This document shows, one piece after another, positions 36,271 to 44,517 of a stretch of 64,000 bases of DNA. Source of the stretch: Cyclobacterium amurskyense (GTDB lineage Bacteria > Bacteroidota > Bacteroidia > Cytophagales > Cyclobacteriaceae); assembly GCF_001050135.1 (NCBI RefSeq), contig NZ_CP012040.1:5163001-5227000 (forward strand). Direction: 5' to 3'. Under the pieces are notes generated by a model that made no database searches, was not told the origin of the DNA, and was given only the letters and a program-made list of their open reading frames with translations. How positions within the stretch are numbered: the first letter of the stretch is position 1; each line of letters opens with the position of its first letter. The translations under genes and the position numbers were made by a program.

Positions 36271-37242
36271 ATGCCCTCAATCGAATACCAAATCCTCCAA
36301 TGTACAGAAGCCAAAGCCATTGAAAATGCTGCACATGTGCAAACCTTATGGAGTGGTTATGGCACCATTAAACGCTATACATTAGAAGGAGGGAAGCACA
36401 GGTCCGTTATTGTGAAGCATATTTTACTTCCCGAATCCGGCAAGCATCCCAGAGGGTGGAATACGGATTTGTCCCATCAGCGAAAAGTCAGATCCTATGC
36501 AGTGGAAAGTTACTGGTACCAACATTATGCTCCTTTAACCAATCCGAATTGCCGTGTGCCACAACTGCTACATGCGGAAGCTGAAGGAAGCATGCGATTG
36601 CTTATAATGGAAGACCTCAATGTTTCAGGTTTTCCTATCCGACTAACGCCAGAAACCGTTTCAATTTCGGCTGCCAAAAATTGCCTGACCTGGCTGGCAC
36701 ATTTCCATGGGAAATTCATGCAGGTTCAACCTAAAGGACTTTGGGAAATAGGCAGCTATTGGTACCTGGATACAAGGCCAGATGAGTTGGCAAAAATGAA
36801 AAACAAATCCCTAAAGCAGATGGCTTCAGCCATTGATCGGAGGCTTAATGAAGCCAAGTTTCAGACCTTGTTACATGGAGATGCCAAGGTGGCGAATTTC
36901 TGTTTTGGTTCCGAAAATCAGGTGGCAGCTGTGGATTTTCAATATGTGGGCAGAGGATGTGGCATAAAGGATGTAGCTTACTTTATTAGCAGTTGTTTTG
37001 CAGAGGAAGACTGCCAACACTACGAGGAGGAGCTGTTAAGACATTATTTTAATGAACTTGAATCAACGATGGCTAACCCAATTGATTTCCAATTGGTTAA
37101 ACAAGAATGGTCGGCACTTTATAAATATGCATGGGCGGACCTTTACCGCTTCCTCGATGGATGGAGTGATGGTCACTGGAAGATGCATGGGTACAGCAAG
37201 AGACTTACTCAGTCCGTATTGAAAGAATTAAATTACGTATAA
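36271..37242 (+). CDS. Phosphotransferase, EcKL/CHK kinase-like
   Basis: The 323-residue protein has the aminoglycoside-phosphotransferase fold of the ecdysteroid kinase-like (CHK) group. The catalytic loop is HGDAKVANFCF (H202, D204) and the metal-binding segment is VDFQYVGRGCGIKDVAYF. The N-lobe shows RLLIMEDLNVSG. Such enzymes phosphorylate small hydroxylated compounds with ATP in the cytosol. The next gene, an inositol-monophosphatase-family phosphatase, begins directly after the stop codon with no spacing. The pair therefore looks like a kinase and a phosphatase acting on related small molecules. The substrate is unknown. Confidence 0.82.
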   Translation: MPSIEYQILQCTEAKAIENAAHVQTLWSGYGTIKRYTLEGGKHRSVIVKHILLPESGKHPRGWNTDLSHQRKVRSYAVESYWYQHYAPLTNPNCRVPQLLHAEAEGSMRLLIMEDLNVSGFPIRLTPETVSISAAKNCLTWLAHFHGKFMQVQPKGLWEIGSYWYLDTRPDELAKMKNKSLKQMASAIDRRLNEAKFQTLLHGDAKVANFCFGSENQVAAVDFQYVGRGCGIKDVAYFISSCFAEEDCQHYEEELLRHYFNELESTMANPIDFQLVKQEWSALYKYAWADLYRFLDGWSDGHWKMHGYSKRLTQSVLKELNYV

Positions 37243-38124
37243 ATGCTCAACAAAAACAGCCTAACCACACTTTGCCAAAGCGCCATAAACGCAAGCATAG
37301 AAGCCGGGAAATTGATTCAATCCCAGGTAGATCAAGCTTACAGTCAACAAAGAAAGCAGGGAGGGTATTCCAAGGCTTCTCAGGTAGTGACCGAAGTTGA
37401 TTTCAAGGCCCAGGCCATTATATTAAAACATTTGGCTCCCAGTATAGCCAAGCATGATCTGGGTTTACTCACAGAGGAAGCTGCAGATGATGAATCCCGC
37501 TTAATTAATGATTATTTCTGGTGCATTGATCCCTTGGATGGCACTTTGCCTTTTACCGAGCAGCGTCCCGGTTATGCGGTTTCCATTGCCCTTATTTCTC
37601 GATCTGGAGATCCTGTGGTCGGAGCTGTCTATATACCTGATGAGGATTTGTGTTACAGTGCTATCAAAGGGGAAGGCATTTCTCTAAATGGTGAATCTTT
37701 TAGCCTTACCAACCCTGCCGATGATGATTCATTACATGTCTACATGGACAGAAGCATGCAGGGCGCGAGTTATTTTAAAGAACTAAAAGACAGGACACAA
37801 CAATGGGCAGAAGGTCAGAATTATACCAATGTGTTTTACCATGTTGGTTATGGAGCAGTGCGGAATGCCATGTCCGTTTTGTCCCATAGTAATGCCTGCT
37901 ATTTTAAATTCCCAAGAAAGGAAAAAGGAGGGGGCAGCATTTGGGATTTTGCAGCCACACGGTTGATTTTTGAAGAATTGGCATTGCCTGTAACCAATGG
38001 TAAAAGAGAAAATTTACACCTAAATTCTCCTGAAACTACCTTTATGAATCAGCAGGGAGTGGTTTATGCGTCGGATATAAGAATTAGGGAGATGATTATT
38101 GAGATGAATCGGAAATTGGTTTGA
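37243..38124 (+). CDS. Inositol monophosphatase family phosphatase
   Basis: The 293-residue protein has the metal-binding motifs of the IMPase superfamily (PF00459): LLTEEAADDE, IDPLDGTLPF (D96, D99) and a late GGSIWDFAATRLIFEE. These Mg2+-dependent enzymes remove phosphate from inositol phosphates, nucleotide bisphosphates (PAP) or sugar phosphates. The start ATG touches the stop of the kinase gene, so translation is probably coupled. It converges with the TAC operon on the other strand, 31 bp away. Which substrate it uses cannot be decided by eye. Confidence 0.87.
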   Translation: MLNKNSLTTLCQSAINASIEAGKLIQSQVDQAYSQQRKQGGYSKASQVVTEVDFKAQAIILKHLAPSIAKHDLGLLTEEAADDESRLINDYFWCIDPLDGTLPFTEQRPGYAVSIALISRSGDPVVGAVYIPDEDLCYSAIKGEGISLNGESFSLTNPADDDSLHVYMDRSMQGASYFKELKDRTQQWAEGQNYTNVFYHVGYGAVRNAMSVLSHSNACYFKFPRKEKGGGSIWDFAATRLIFEELALPVTNGKRENLHLNSPETTFMNQQGVVYASDIRIREMIIEMNRKLV

Positions 38125-38155
38125 CTGAAATTTTATCAAAACCCAAACGGATGAC

Positions 38156-38611
38156 TTAATTGGCTTCCTGCTCTTCAATTTTGTCCTGAAGTAGTTTCGA
38201 TATATCTATTGGAGGCAATAAATACCCACCCAGCGGCCCTAAGTTAGTAATTTGATACATTATATTTCGAAGATTATTAATCATCATGTTCAAGGGAGAA
38301 AACTTCAATAAATTAGTCTTCAATCCTTCATCCATTTTCTCGGATTCGTTAATGCTAAAAGTTCCACCACCTTCTACTAAAATTTTATAGCCCCGGAGTT
38401 TATACTCCTCGTCTGCATTTACTTTAATTCTGGTAATCAACTGGATTTCTTTATTATCCTCTGTAGAATTTATATCAAAATCTATTTCAACAGGATATGA
38501 AAAAAACAATTTTTTGTGGTCAATATCACTAGATTCAGGTGCAAGAAATTCAAAGTGTGACTCCAAAAGCTTGAAGTCCAGTAATTGTAATGGTGAAAAT
38601 TTTGCTTTCAT
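38156..38611 (-). CDS. SecB-like chaperone of a TAC system
   Basis: The 151-residue protein aligns with SecB across its length. IQLITRIKVNADEEYKLRGY, then VEGGGTFSI (SecB has QQGGIFSI at this point), then a C-terminal helix region NMMINNLRNIMYQITNLGPL and LLPPIDISKLL match the SecB pattern of helix, glycine-rich turn and proline-rich strand. SecB is a tetrameric export chaperone in Proteobacteria. Elsewhere SecB-like proteins often serve toxin-antitoxin-chaperone systems by stabilising the antitoxin. The gene overlaps the antitoxin gene by 4 bp and is the last of three. Confidence 0.87.
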   Translation of the reverse strand: MKAKFSPLQLLDFKLLESHFEFLAPESSDIDHKKLFFSYPVEIDFDINSTEDNKEIQLITRIKVNADEEYKLRGYKILVEGGGTFSINESEKMDEGLKTNLLKFSPLNMMINNLRNIMYQITNLGPLGGYLLPPIDISKLLQDKIEEQEAN

Positions 38612-39090
38612 CCTGCCATTGGGAAATCTTTCTCTAAGGGTACATCTATAGCCATCACCACTTGAGGATTGGTACTTTTATTTTTTAATTTTAAATATTG
38701 TTGGGTATAGGCCCATTTACGATGATAATCAATAATTTCTTCGTTAAGTCTTTCTTGAATCAATTCCTCTGTCATCACTTCCTCATTATCCAATAATATC
38801 ACTTGTAATTGGATATTTAAAACTTTCTCCAACTGGGAAACAGTAGAAAGTTTAAAATCACTTTGCCCTTTTACTAGTTTGCTTACTTGCTGTCTGGTAA
38901 CTCCCAATTCTCTTGCCAAATCAGATTGGCTCCACCCTTTTTCCTCCAACGCATCTAACACACGCAATGCAACCCTTGTTGACTTCTTGAGCCAAGCTTT
39001 ATTTTCTTTTCTAAAAGCAACTTTCTCCTTCCAGTTGGAAGTAGGGCTTTTAGCTGCCTGGGATTTTAATTTTTCTTCTGTCTTGTTCAT
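38608..39090 (-). CDS. HigA-like antitoxin with C-terminal extension (TAC system)
   Basis: The 160-residue protein has a helix-turn-helix of the HTH_3/XRE type at about residues 45-95 (LARELGVTRQQVSKLVKGQ). An extension of about 55 residues follows, rich in aromatic and charged residues (DYHRKWAYTQQYLKLK). In known TAC systems such an extension, the chaperone addiction region, keeps the antitoxin unstable until SecB-like chaperone binds it. The gene begins 4 bp after the toxin stop and overlaps the chaperone gene by 4 bp. It should bind the promoter and repress the operon. Confidence 0.88.
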   Translation of the reverse strand: MNKTEEKLKSQAAKSPTSNWKEKVAFRKENKAWLKKSTRVALRVLDALEEKGWSQSDLARELGVTRQQVSKLVKGQSDFKLSTVSQLEKVLNIQLQVILLDNEEVMTEELIQERLNEEIIDYHRKWAYTQQYLKLKNKSTNPQVVMAIDVPLEKDFPMAG

Positions 39091-39094
39091 AACT

Positions 39095-39637
39095 TTATAT
39101 ATCTAAAAAAACGAACTCTGCTTCTTCTCCAAATTCTTTTAGGTAGTCTCTCACCAAATTCAATTTATATAACTCGGTTTTAGTATGAGACCTATCATTC
39201 ATTTTTTCGGTCAACTTAATGGCACCACCTGTAATCACATAAGATTTCCCATATCGAATGGCATAAATCCTCAAAAATGAATTCCATAGCATTCCATACC
39301 CTTTTAGTTGCTGTAAATCATATAGTTTCCCATCTTCCTTATTGTAAAGGGGTTTGAAAAATTCGTTTAGATTTTTTCCTGATTCATCTTCAGCCAATTC
39401 AAATAACTTTTCAAATAGAAGGTCAGCATCCTCAATTGCTTTTTCTACGATTAGGCTAATTTTTGTTTTACCATAAAAGGCTTCATAATCCTTATTAAAT
39501 TGTTTGAATACTTTTCGTAATTCCTCTGGATCAGACCATTGTTCCTGTAGTATTTCCAGCGCATCAAAGTCGTTGTCTTCATACAATACTGCGTAGAGAC
39601 AATTCTTTCTATGCTCAAATATACTAACAATTCTCAT
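39095..39637 (-). CDS. Candidate HigB/Gp49-like toxin (TAC system)
   Basis: The ATG at 39637 gives 180 residues starting MRIVSIFEHRK. A longer frame to 39694 would run through the operator palindrome and is rejected. The C-terminal part, IYAIRYGKSYVITGGAIKL followed by basic residues and a Leu-rich helix, resembles RelE/HigB/Gp49-type toxins. The N-terminal part has extra helices (residues about 20-110). Related toxins cut mRNA on the ribosome. The gene is followed after 4 bp by a HigA-like antitoxin and then by a SecB-like chaperone, the order of toxin-antitoxin-chaperone operons. Toxin class rests on weak similarity plus context. Confidence 0.75.
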   Translation of the reverse strand: MRIVSIFEHRKNCLYAVLYEDNDFDALEILQEQWSDPEELRKVFKQFNKDYEAFYGKTKISLIVEKAIEDADLLFEKLFELAEDESGKNLNEFFKPLYNKEDGKLYDLQQLKGYGMLWNSFLRIYAIRYGKSYVITGGAIKLTEKMNDRSHTKTELYKLNLVRDYLKEFGEEAEFVFLDI

Positions 39638-39673
39638 AGTGTCAACCTTAAGGTTTACAATTTGGTTCAATTT

Positions 39674-39690
39674 TATCAAATAATTTGATA
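39674..39690 (-). promoter_or_regulatory. Palindromic operator candidate of the TAC operon
   Basis: TATCAAATAATTTGATA is a perfect 8+1+8 palindrome centred 45 bp upstream of the toxin start. A second dyad, GTATTG-C-CAATAC, lies at 39706-39718. HigA-like antitoxins normally bind such a site to repress their own operon. A TAnnTTTG-like -7 element reads TAAAATTG on the minus strand at 39675-39668, so the palindrome overlaps the likely promoter. Confidence 0.65.
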
Positions 39691-39884
39691 GCAACTACAT
39701 GAGTTGTATTGCCAATACTTATTATTGATATTTGAATTTTAATTTTTTATTAGGATGGATTTAATTTTTAAAACACTTAGTGGCGAAATTTGTATTGAAT
39801 ATTTTAATCACCCTTTCACGATAGTCAGGGTACAAAAACCTCTTTAACTCGGCCTTTTATTCATAAGAAAAATTTCAGGTACAA

Positions 39885-39930
39885 TTCCTTTTCTAAATAT
39901 ATCGTTTTGATTGAAAACGAAAAAATCTTT
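39885..39930 (-). promoter_or_regulatory. Shared 46-bp promoter-like module, copy 1
   Basis: This stretch is nearly identical (2 differences in 46 bp) to 46037-46082, in the same orientation relative to the downstream minus-strand genes. It contains the dyad TCGTTTT-N5-AAAACGA (39902-39920) and, on the minus strand, TATATTTA, close to a TAnnTTTG -7 box. The module lies about 250 bp upstream of the toxin start. Confidence 0.6.
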
Positions 39931-40348
39931 TAAGTAAGAAAACTTAATTTTTAGATGAATACAGTGAAGTAATAAGCTGTAATTTCTAAAATTCAAAGAA
40001 TGATCTTCTGTAAACACGATAGGTGATTTATTACACAAAAATAAAATTCCTTGGTATTAAGTAAATCCTAACTTCTCATATTTTTAAGGAAATAGGTGAA
40101 GAATTTTAGCTTTTTTTCCAATCAGGATCACCTATCAATCATTACCCCCAAGTATCAGAATACCAACACTTATAACCTAAAATGGTTACTCAAAAAGAAA
40201 CCAGAATGGTTTAAAAATACAGGCTTGAATCTATTAATTGAATTTATTTTGGACCTACAGCGAGGGATTTATAGCGGTATCTCGTCTAATCTTAATATTG
40301 AGACAATAGGTTGTTCTCTTAATCACCTGATATTGAAAAAAGCATTTT
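39931..40348. other. Intergenic region, no convincing gene
   Basis: A frame from 40096 to 40362 needs a GTG start, overlaps the lipoprotein gene and has no family resemblance, so it is not called. The region is AT-rich and probably carries the promoter for the lamin-tail lipoprotein operon. Confidence 0.5.
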
Positions 40349-41620
40349 ATGGCACTAATTAGAAAATTTGCACCCTTTAGAAAAAGGAATTTCAATCCTT
40401 TTTCATGTCTCTTATTTGGCCTGCTATTTACCGCTGCATGTGAGGAAGAGGAAGAAATAGTCCCCCAAACTGAAGGTATTTTTATCAATGAAATATTTGC
40501 TTCCGGTGAAGATTGGATCGAACTGTACAATGCATTAGCAAGCAGTCAGGATATAGGGGGCTATGTCATTTCCGATGAAAGCAATGCTTACAGCCTTCCT
40601 GCTGGTACTACCATTCCCGGTTCTGGCTTTCTCGTGCTGCTTTGCAATGATTTAGGATCAGGACTTAATACCAATTTTAAACTGTCGGGAGATGGGGAAG
40701 TCATTTCATTGGAGAGCGCAGCTGGTACACTTATCGACAATATTGCCTACCCAAACCTTGACAATGGACAGTCCTACGCAAGATTTCCTGACGGTTCCGA
40801 TTTTTGGGAAATTACTGGTACTACCTCCCAAGAGGAGTCCAATGGGGACGATAGCGCTCCTGCCATTAATTCCCTATCACGTACTCCTTCCGTTCCGACA
40901 CTGAATGAGGAGGTAATTGTAACCGCCGAACTGATTTCAACTGCTGGTGTTGCCTCCGTAAGCTTGTTTTACCAATTCAATGATGGTGCCTTTACGGAAG
41001 TTGTCATGTCGTCCCAAAGCGGTACTGCTTATACAGGAACTATCCCAAGAATGGGTACTGAAGGAACTGTGGCCTATTATGTGGAAGCAGTGGGTAGCAA
41101 TGGGCTTTCGACCTTTAAGCCAGCAACTGCACCGGAAAACCTGGAATACTACTTATTAAATACAGATCCTTTACCCCAACTCGTCATCAACGAGTTTATG
41201 GCCAGTAATGACACTTGTTGTCCAGATACTGATAGTGGGGAAGAAGAGTTTGACGATTGGATAGAAATTCACAATACTGGAACTACTGCTGTAAACATTG
41301 CAGGAATGTATCTTTCAGACAATAAAGAGGACCCATTTGCGGATAAAATTTCCTCTGATGATGCTGATGCCACCACTATTCCCGCTGGTGGATACCTGGT
41401 GCTTTGGGCCGATGGATCAACCAATGAAGGTGTGCTGCATCTTAATTTCAGTTTGAGTGCAGATGGGGAAGACATTGGCTTATTCTATATCGATGGACGA
41501 ACCATAGATACCTATACTTTCGAGGCCCAGGAGAAAGATATATCCTGGGGAAGAACCATAGATGGTGGTACTACTTGGGCAGCAATGGAAAACCCGACAC
41601 CTGGTCAAACCAATAATTAA
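40349..41620 (+). CDS. Lipoprotein with two lamin-tail domains
   Basis: The 423-residue protein has a lipobox region LLFTAAC (Cys31). Two lamin-tail domains (PF00932) follow: the first with FINEIFASGEDWIELYNA and LPAGTTIPGSGFLVLLCND (about 43-150), the second with VINEFMASNDTCC, DWIEIHNTG and LSADGEDIGLF (about 275-415). A beta-rich linker of the type seen in CotH-associated proteins (ISTAGVASVSLFYQF) separates them. Lamin-tail domains in exported bacterial proteins may bind surfaces, DNA or partner proteins. It starts an operon with DUF4956, HlyD-like and TolC-like genes, the next gene lying 12 bp on. Confidence 0.88.
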   Translation: MALIRKFAPFRKRNFNPFSCLLFGLLFTAACEEEEEIVPQTEGIFINEIFASGEDWIELYNALASSQDIGGYVISDESNAYSLPAGTTIPGSGFLVLLCNDLGSGLNTNFKLSGDGEVISLESAAGTLIDNIAYPNLDNGQSYARFPDGSDFWEITGTTSQEESNGDDSAPAINSLSRTPSVPTLNEEVIVTAELISTAGVASVSLFYQFNDGAFTEVVMSSQSGTAYTGTIPRMGTEGTVAYYVEAVGSNGLSTFKPATAPENLEYYLLNTDPLPQLVINEFMASNDTCCPDTDSGEEEFDDWIEIHNTGTTAVNIAGMYLSDNKEDPFADKISSDDADATTIPAGGYLVLWADGSTNEGVLHLNFSLSADGEDIGLFYIDGRTIDTYTFEAQEKDISWGRTIDGGTTWAAMENPTPGQTNN

Positions 41621-41632
41621 TCAACTGAAAAT

Positions 41633-42304
41633 ATGTTTGAATTATTTCCTGATCAACCGGTTTATGAATACCCACAATTGGTAAACATTACCTACTCTTT
41701 TATATGGGCATTTGTCTTGTCTTCCTTGATCGCTATCACCCATAAACTCACATTTACGGGTGATGTTTATCCTAAAAATTTCTTTCAGTCATTGATTCTA
41801 GGAGCCCTCGTAACCTCCTTGGTAATGATGGCGATAGGAGACAGTCTTGCCCGAGGCTTAGGAGTATTTGGGGCGATGGCCATCATTCGCTTTCGTACCC
41901 GCATCGATGATCCAAGGGATGTATTGTTCCTGTTCGCTGCTTTAAGTACCGGTTTGGCCATTGGGGTTTATGGCTTCACCATCTCTTTTGTTGGGGCTAT
42001 TCTTTTTTGCCTGGTGGCTTTACTGCTTCACGCCTCACCCTTCCGAAGTTTCAAGTACCACAATCAATTGCATTTTACCATAGAGGATAGCGATAAGCTC
42101 AAAAGCATTACCGGGCTTTTTGAAAACCATTGTCAGGGCTTTCGCATGTTGACCATACAAGTCAATAAAGAAATGGCAACCCGGTATCAATATGCAATAA
42201 CCTTAAATAATGGTGTATTAAAAGATGATTTCATTAATGACATCAAAGCAATCGAAGGTATATCACAAATTAAGTTGGCTTCTAACGAAAACCTTCCAGA
42301 CTAA
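41633..42304 (+). CDS. DUF4956 membrane protein
   Basis: The 223-residue protein has an N-terminal helix (22-42), three or four more hydrophobic segments to about residue 135, and a C-terminal cytosolic domain of 80 residues. The conserved DUF4956 block GDSLARGLGVFGAMAIIRFR is present, followed by DPRDVLFLFAALSTGLAIG. DUF4956 genes usually sit with CotH and polyphosphate-polymerase (VTC) genes. Here they are absent from the operon and the neighbours are a lamin-tail lipoprotein and an HlyD/TolC pair. It overlaps the adaptor gene by one base. Confidence 0.88.
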   Translation: MFELFPDQPVYEYPQLVNITYSFIWAFVLSSLIAITHKLTFTGDVYPKNFFQSLILGALVTSLVMMAIGDSLARGLGVFGAMAIIRFRTRIDDPRDVLFLFAALSTGLAIGVYGFTISFVGAILFCLVALLLHASPFRSFKYHNQLHFTIEDSDKLKSITGLFENHCQGFRMLTIQVNKEMATRYQYAITLNNGVLKDDFINDIKAIEGISQIKLASNENLPD

Positions 42305-43290
42305 TGGCTAAAAATATGAATTGGTTTTATGTTTTGATAGCATCAATGCTGGTTGCGATGTTGTTTATCAGTGGAAGGTATTTTAAAGGGAGTGGGGAGT
42401 CCTCGGTAGGAATCGCCCAAACGGCTGAATACAAGGTGAAAATAGAGAAAGCAGCTTTGGTGAAGGCCATACACATTGTGCCTGGGATGGAAGTGAAGGC
42501 TGGAGAGCTTTTGGTGGAACTTACCAGTGAGGAACTAGAAATCGACATCACTAAACTCAGGAACCAGATAACCATTCGTAAATCAGAACGAGCGGAAAAA
42601 GCAAAGCTTGTCAATGCTGAGATTTCCTATATCAAAGCCCAGGTGGGAATCGATCTTGAGGAGCTTGATGCAAAGATTCTTGAAATGGAAAGTGAGATGA
42701 AGATGAATGAAGGAATTACAAAAGAATTTTCCATTGAAGCATCGGCTGATGCCAGTTCTCCCATGGCTGTCAGAATTAGGTCACTGCAACAACAAAAGCA
42801 AAAGCATATCGAAGCTTTAAACATTAAAATTGAGGATGTAAAGCAGGAAAGCACCACCGAGTTGCAGTTGCTTGAAAATCAAATTAACCTTTGGGAAAGT
42901 GAATTGAAGCTGTTAGAAACCCAAAAGAGCAACTTGAATAAATATGCTACTGCTTCTGGGGTAGTAAAAAATGTTTATGTAAAAGCTGGAGAACAAGTGG
43001 AGTCCTTTAGCTCTCTATTGGAAATAAACCCTTTACACCCCACTACGGTGGTTGCCTACCTTATAGGAAAGAAATCCACTCAGTTTAATATTGGGAAAAT
43101 CGTTAGCGTCTCCTCTTATGACCAGCTTAGAAACTCCGTTCAGGGGGAGATAATTGGCTATGGTTCGGTCAGTAAATTGCCTGAAATCGTGCAAAAGTCT
43201 ACGGCCAATCAAGCCTTTGGCCAACAAGTGTTTATTGAGATCCCTGCTGAAAACACATTTTCTAATGGAGAAAAAGTTTTGATACGATAA
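42304..43290 (+). CDS. HlyD-like periplasmic adaptor without pump gene
   Basis: The 328-residue protein has one N-terminal membrane helix (about 6-24), a lipoyl half (VKAIHIVPGMEVKAGELLVEL) and a long coiled region (about 80-210) with LEN and ELKLLE heptads. A second lipoyl half (GVVKNVYVKAGEQVESFSSLL) and a short barrel domain follow. It resembles type I secretion or RND adaptors. No ABC or RND gene lies in this operon. The DUF4956 protein before it and the TolC-like protein after it are therefore the apparent partners, an unusual set. Confidence 0.85.
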   Translation: MAKNMNWFYVLIASMLVAMLFISGRYFKGSGESSVGIAQTAEYKVKIEKAALVKAIHIVPGMEVKAGELLVELTSEELEIDITKLRNQITIRKSERAEKAKLVNAEISYIKAQVGIDLEELDAKILEMESEMKMNEGITKEFSIEASADASSPMAVRIRSLQQQKQKHIEALNIKIEDVKQESTTELQLLENQINLWESELKLLETQKSNLNKYATASGVVKNVYVKAGEQVESFSSLLEINPLHPTTVVAYLIGKKSTQFNIGKIVSVSSYDQLRNSVQGEIIGYGSVSKLPEIVQKSTANQAFGQQVFIEIPAENTFSNGEKVLIR

Positions 43291-43293
43291 GCC

Positions 43294-44517
43294 ATGCGAA
43301 TACTTATTATTAGTTGTTTCCTGTTCTTGCCTTTTATGGGCTATGCCCAGTTGACCATGGAAGATTTTCTACAATCGGCCTTACAGTCATCTGCCGTGAA
43401 GGTATTTGACACCCAGGATGATTTTTTGGACGAAAACCCTTATAAACTTTCCTTAATTCGGGGCCTGGAGTTTCGCACCGAAAGCAATCAGCTAGACAAT
43501 GACCGTCAGGATTATACCGTAAGGCTAAACCCTGCCAATCCCTGGGAAGTGAAACGGAACAACGAATATTTTAAAAATTACCAGCAGTTATTACAACTGG
43601 ATCGACAGCGTGAATTAAAAGAAGTCATGAAGATCCATTATGAAACGATCATCAACTGGGCCTACCTGAACGAATTAAAAAAGTTAAAAAAGGAAGAACA
43701 AGAAATTATAAAAACCTCGATTGATATTTTAGCAGCTCAGAAGTTTTCAAGTTATTTTGATGCCAATGATTATGCGGATCTAAAAATCGAGCAGATAGAA
43801 AAAATGGTGGAGTTAGAAGAGTTAACCTTTGGAGAAGATGCACAGCGAAGCAATATCGAGGCACTTTACCCTTTGGCTCAAAATCAGACTATTTCATGGA
43901 CACTAAGTGAGTTAATCCCCATTGAGCAAATTCAGTATTTGGTTAGCAGCCAACCCATCTTTAGTAGAGTAGGCGAATTGGCCTATCGACAGAAGAAAAT
44001 TGATTTGGCCTTATCGGAATGGAAACTAGACAAATCAAATATCAACATAGGCTATATAAAAGCCCAGTACCAGGGATACCGCATAGAACAGGAAAGAAAG
44101 CCATGGAGCATAGGAATTGGGATAGCCATTCCTATTACCAATCCCAATAAAGACAATATGACCAAAAGAAAGCTGGAAATCATAGAGGCAGAAAACGATC
44201 TATTGGTAGCAAAAACTGAACAACAAGTTGGGGTGGAAATGGTAAAGAAAAATTTGCAAAACTTATCCATACGCTACAATAACTTACAAAATCGCTTGGA
44301 CAGTTTAAATATTCCTGCGCTAGCATCCAGTCTTCAAAAAATAGAAGACAGTAATCCCATTACCATGATCAAACTGAGAGGCAGCATGATCAAATCAAAA
44401 AGTATGGCTGCCCGCATAAAAAAGGAAATCTACCTGGCCTATATTGATTACCTCTGGTATTCAGAGTTATTGCAACAGCAACCTTTCACAAATTACCTCA
44501 GCGCGGGGTTGAATTAG
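43294..44517 (+). CDS. TolC-like outer-membrane protein of the DUF4956 operon
   Basis: The 407-residue protein has a signal peptide (MGYAQ, residue 19) and a TolC-like layout of long helices with coiled-coil character (about 95-190 and 300-390). Barrel strands such as SNINIGYIKAQYQGYR and PWSIGIGIAIPITN lie in between. It is shorter and more diverged than a typical TolC. It begins 3 bp after the adaptor gene, so it is probably the outer-membrane channel of the same complex. Family call is moderately sure. Confidence 0.75.
   Translation: MRILIISCFLFLPFMGYAQLTMEDFLQSALQSSAVKVFDTQDDFLDENPYKLSLIRGLEFRTESNQLDNDRQDYTVRLNPANPWEVKRNNEYFKNYQQLLQLDRQRELKEVMKIHYETIINWAYLNELKKLKKEEQEIIKTSIDILAAQKFSSYFDANDYADLKIEQIEKMVELEELTFGEDAQRSNIEALYPLAQNQTISWTLSELIPIEQIQYLVSSQPIFSRVGELAYRQKKIDLALSEWKLDKSNINIGYIKAQYQGYRIEQERKPWSIGIGIAIPITNPNKDNMTKRKLEIIEAENDLLVAKTEQQVGVEMVKKNLQNLSIRYNNLQNRLDSLNIPALASSLQKIEDSNPITMIKLRGSMIKSKSMAARIKKEIYLAYIDYLWYSELLQQQPFTNYLSAGLN

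Noticed and set aside
39844..40038. Minus-strand frame of 64 codons upstream of the toxin
   Set aside because: It runs across the promoter-like module and has no family resemblance.
40096..40362. Open frame of 88 codons upstream of the lamin-tail lipoprotein gene
   Set aside because: It needs a GTG start, overlaps the next gene, matches no family and has no signal or domain features.
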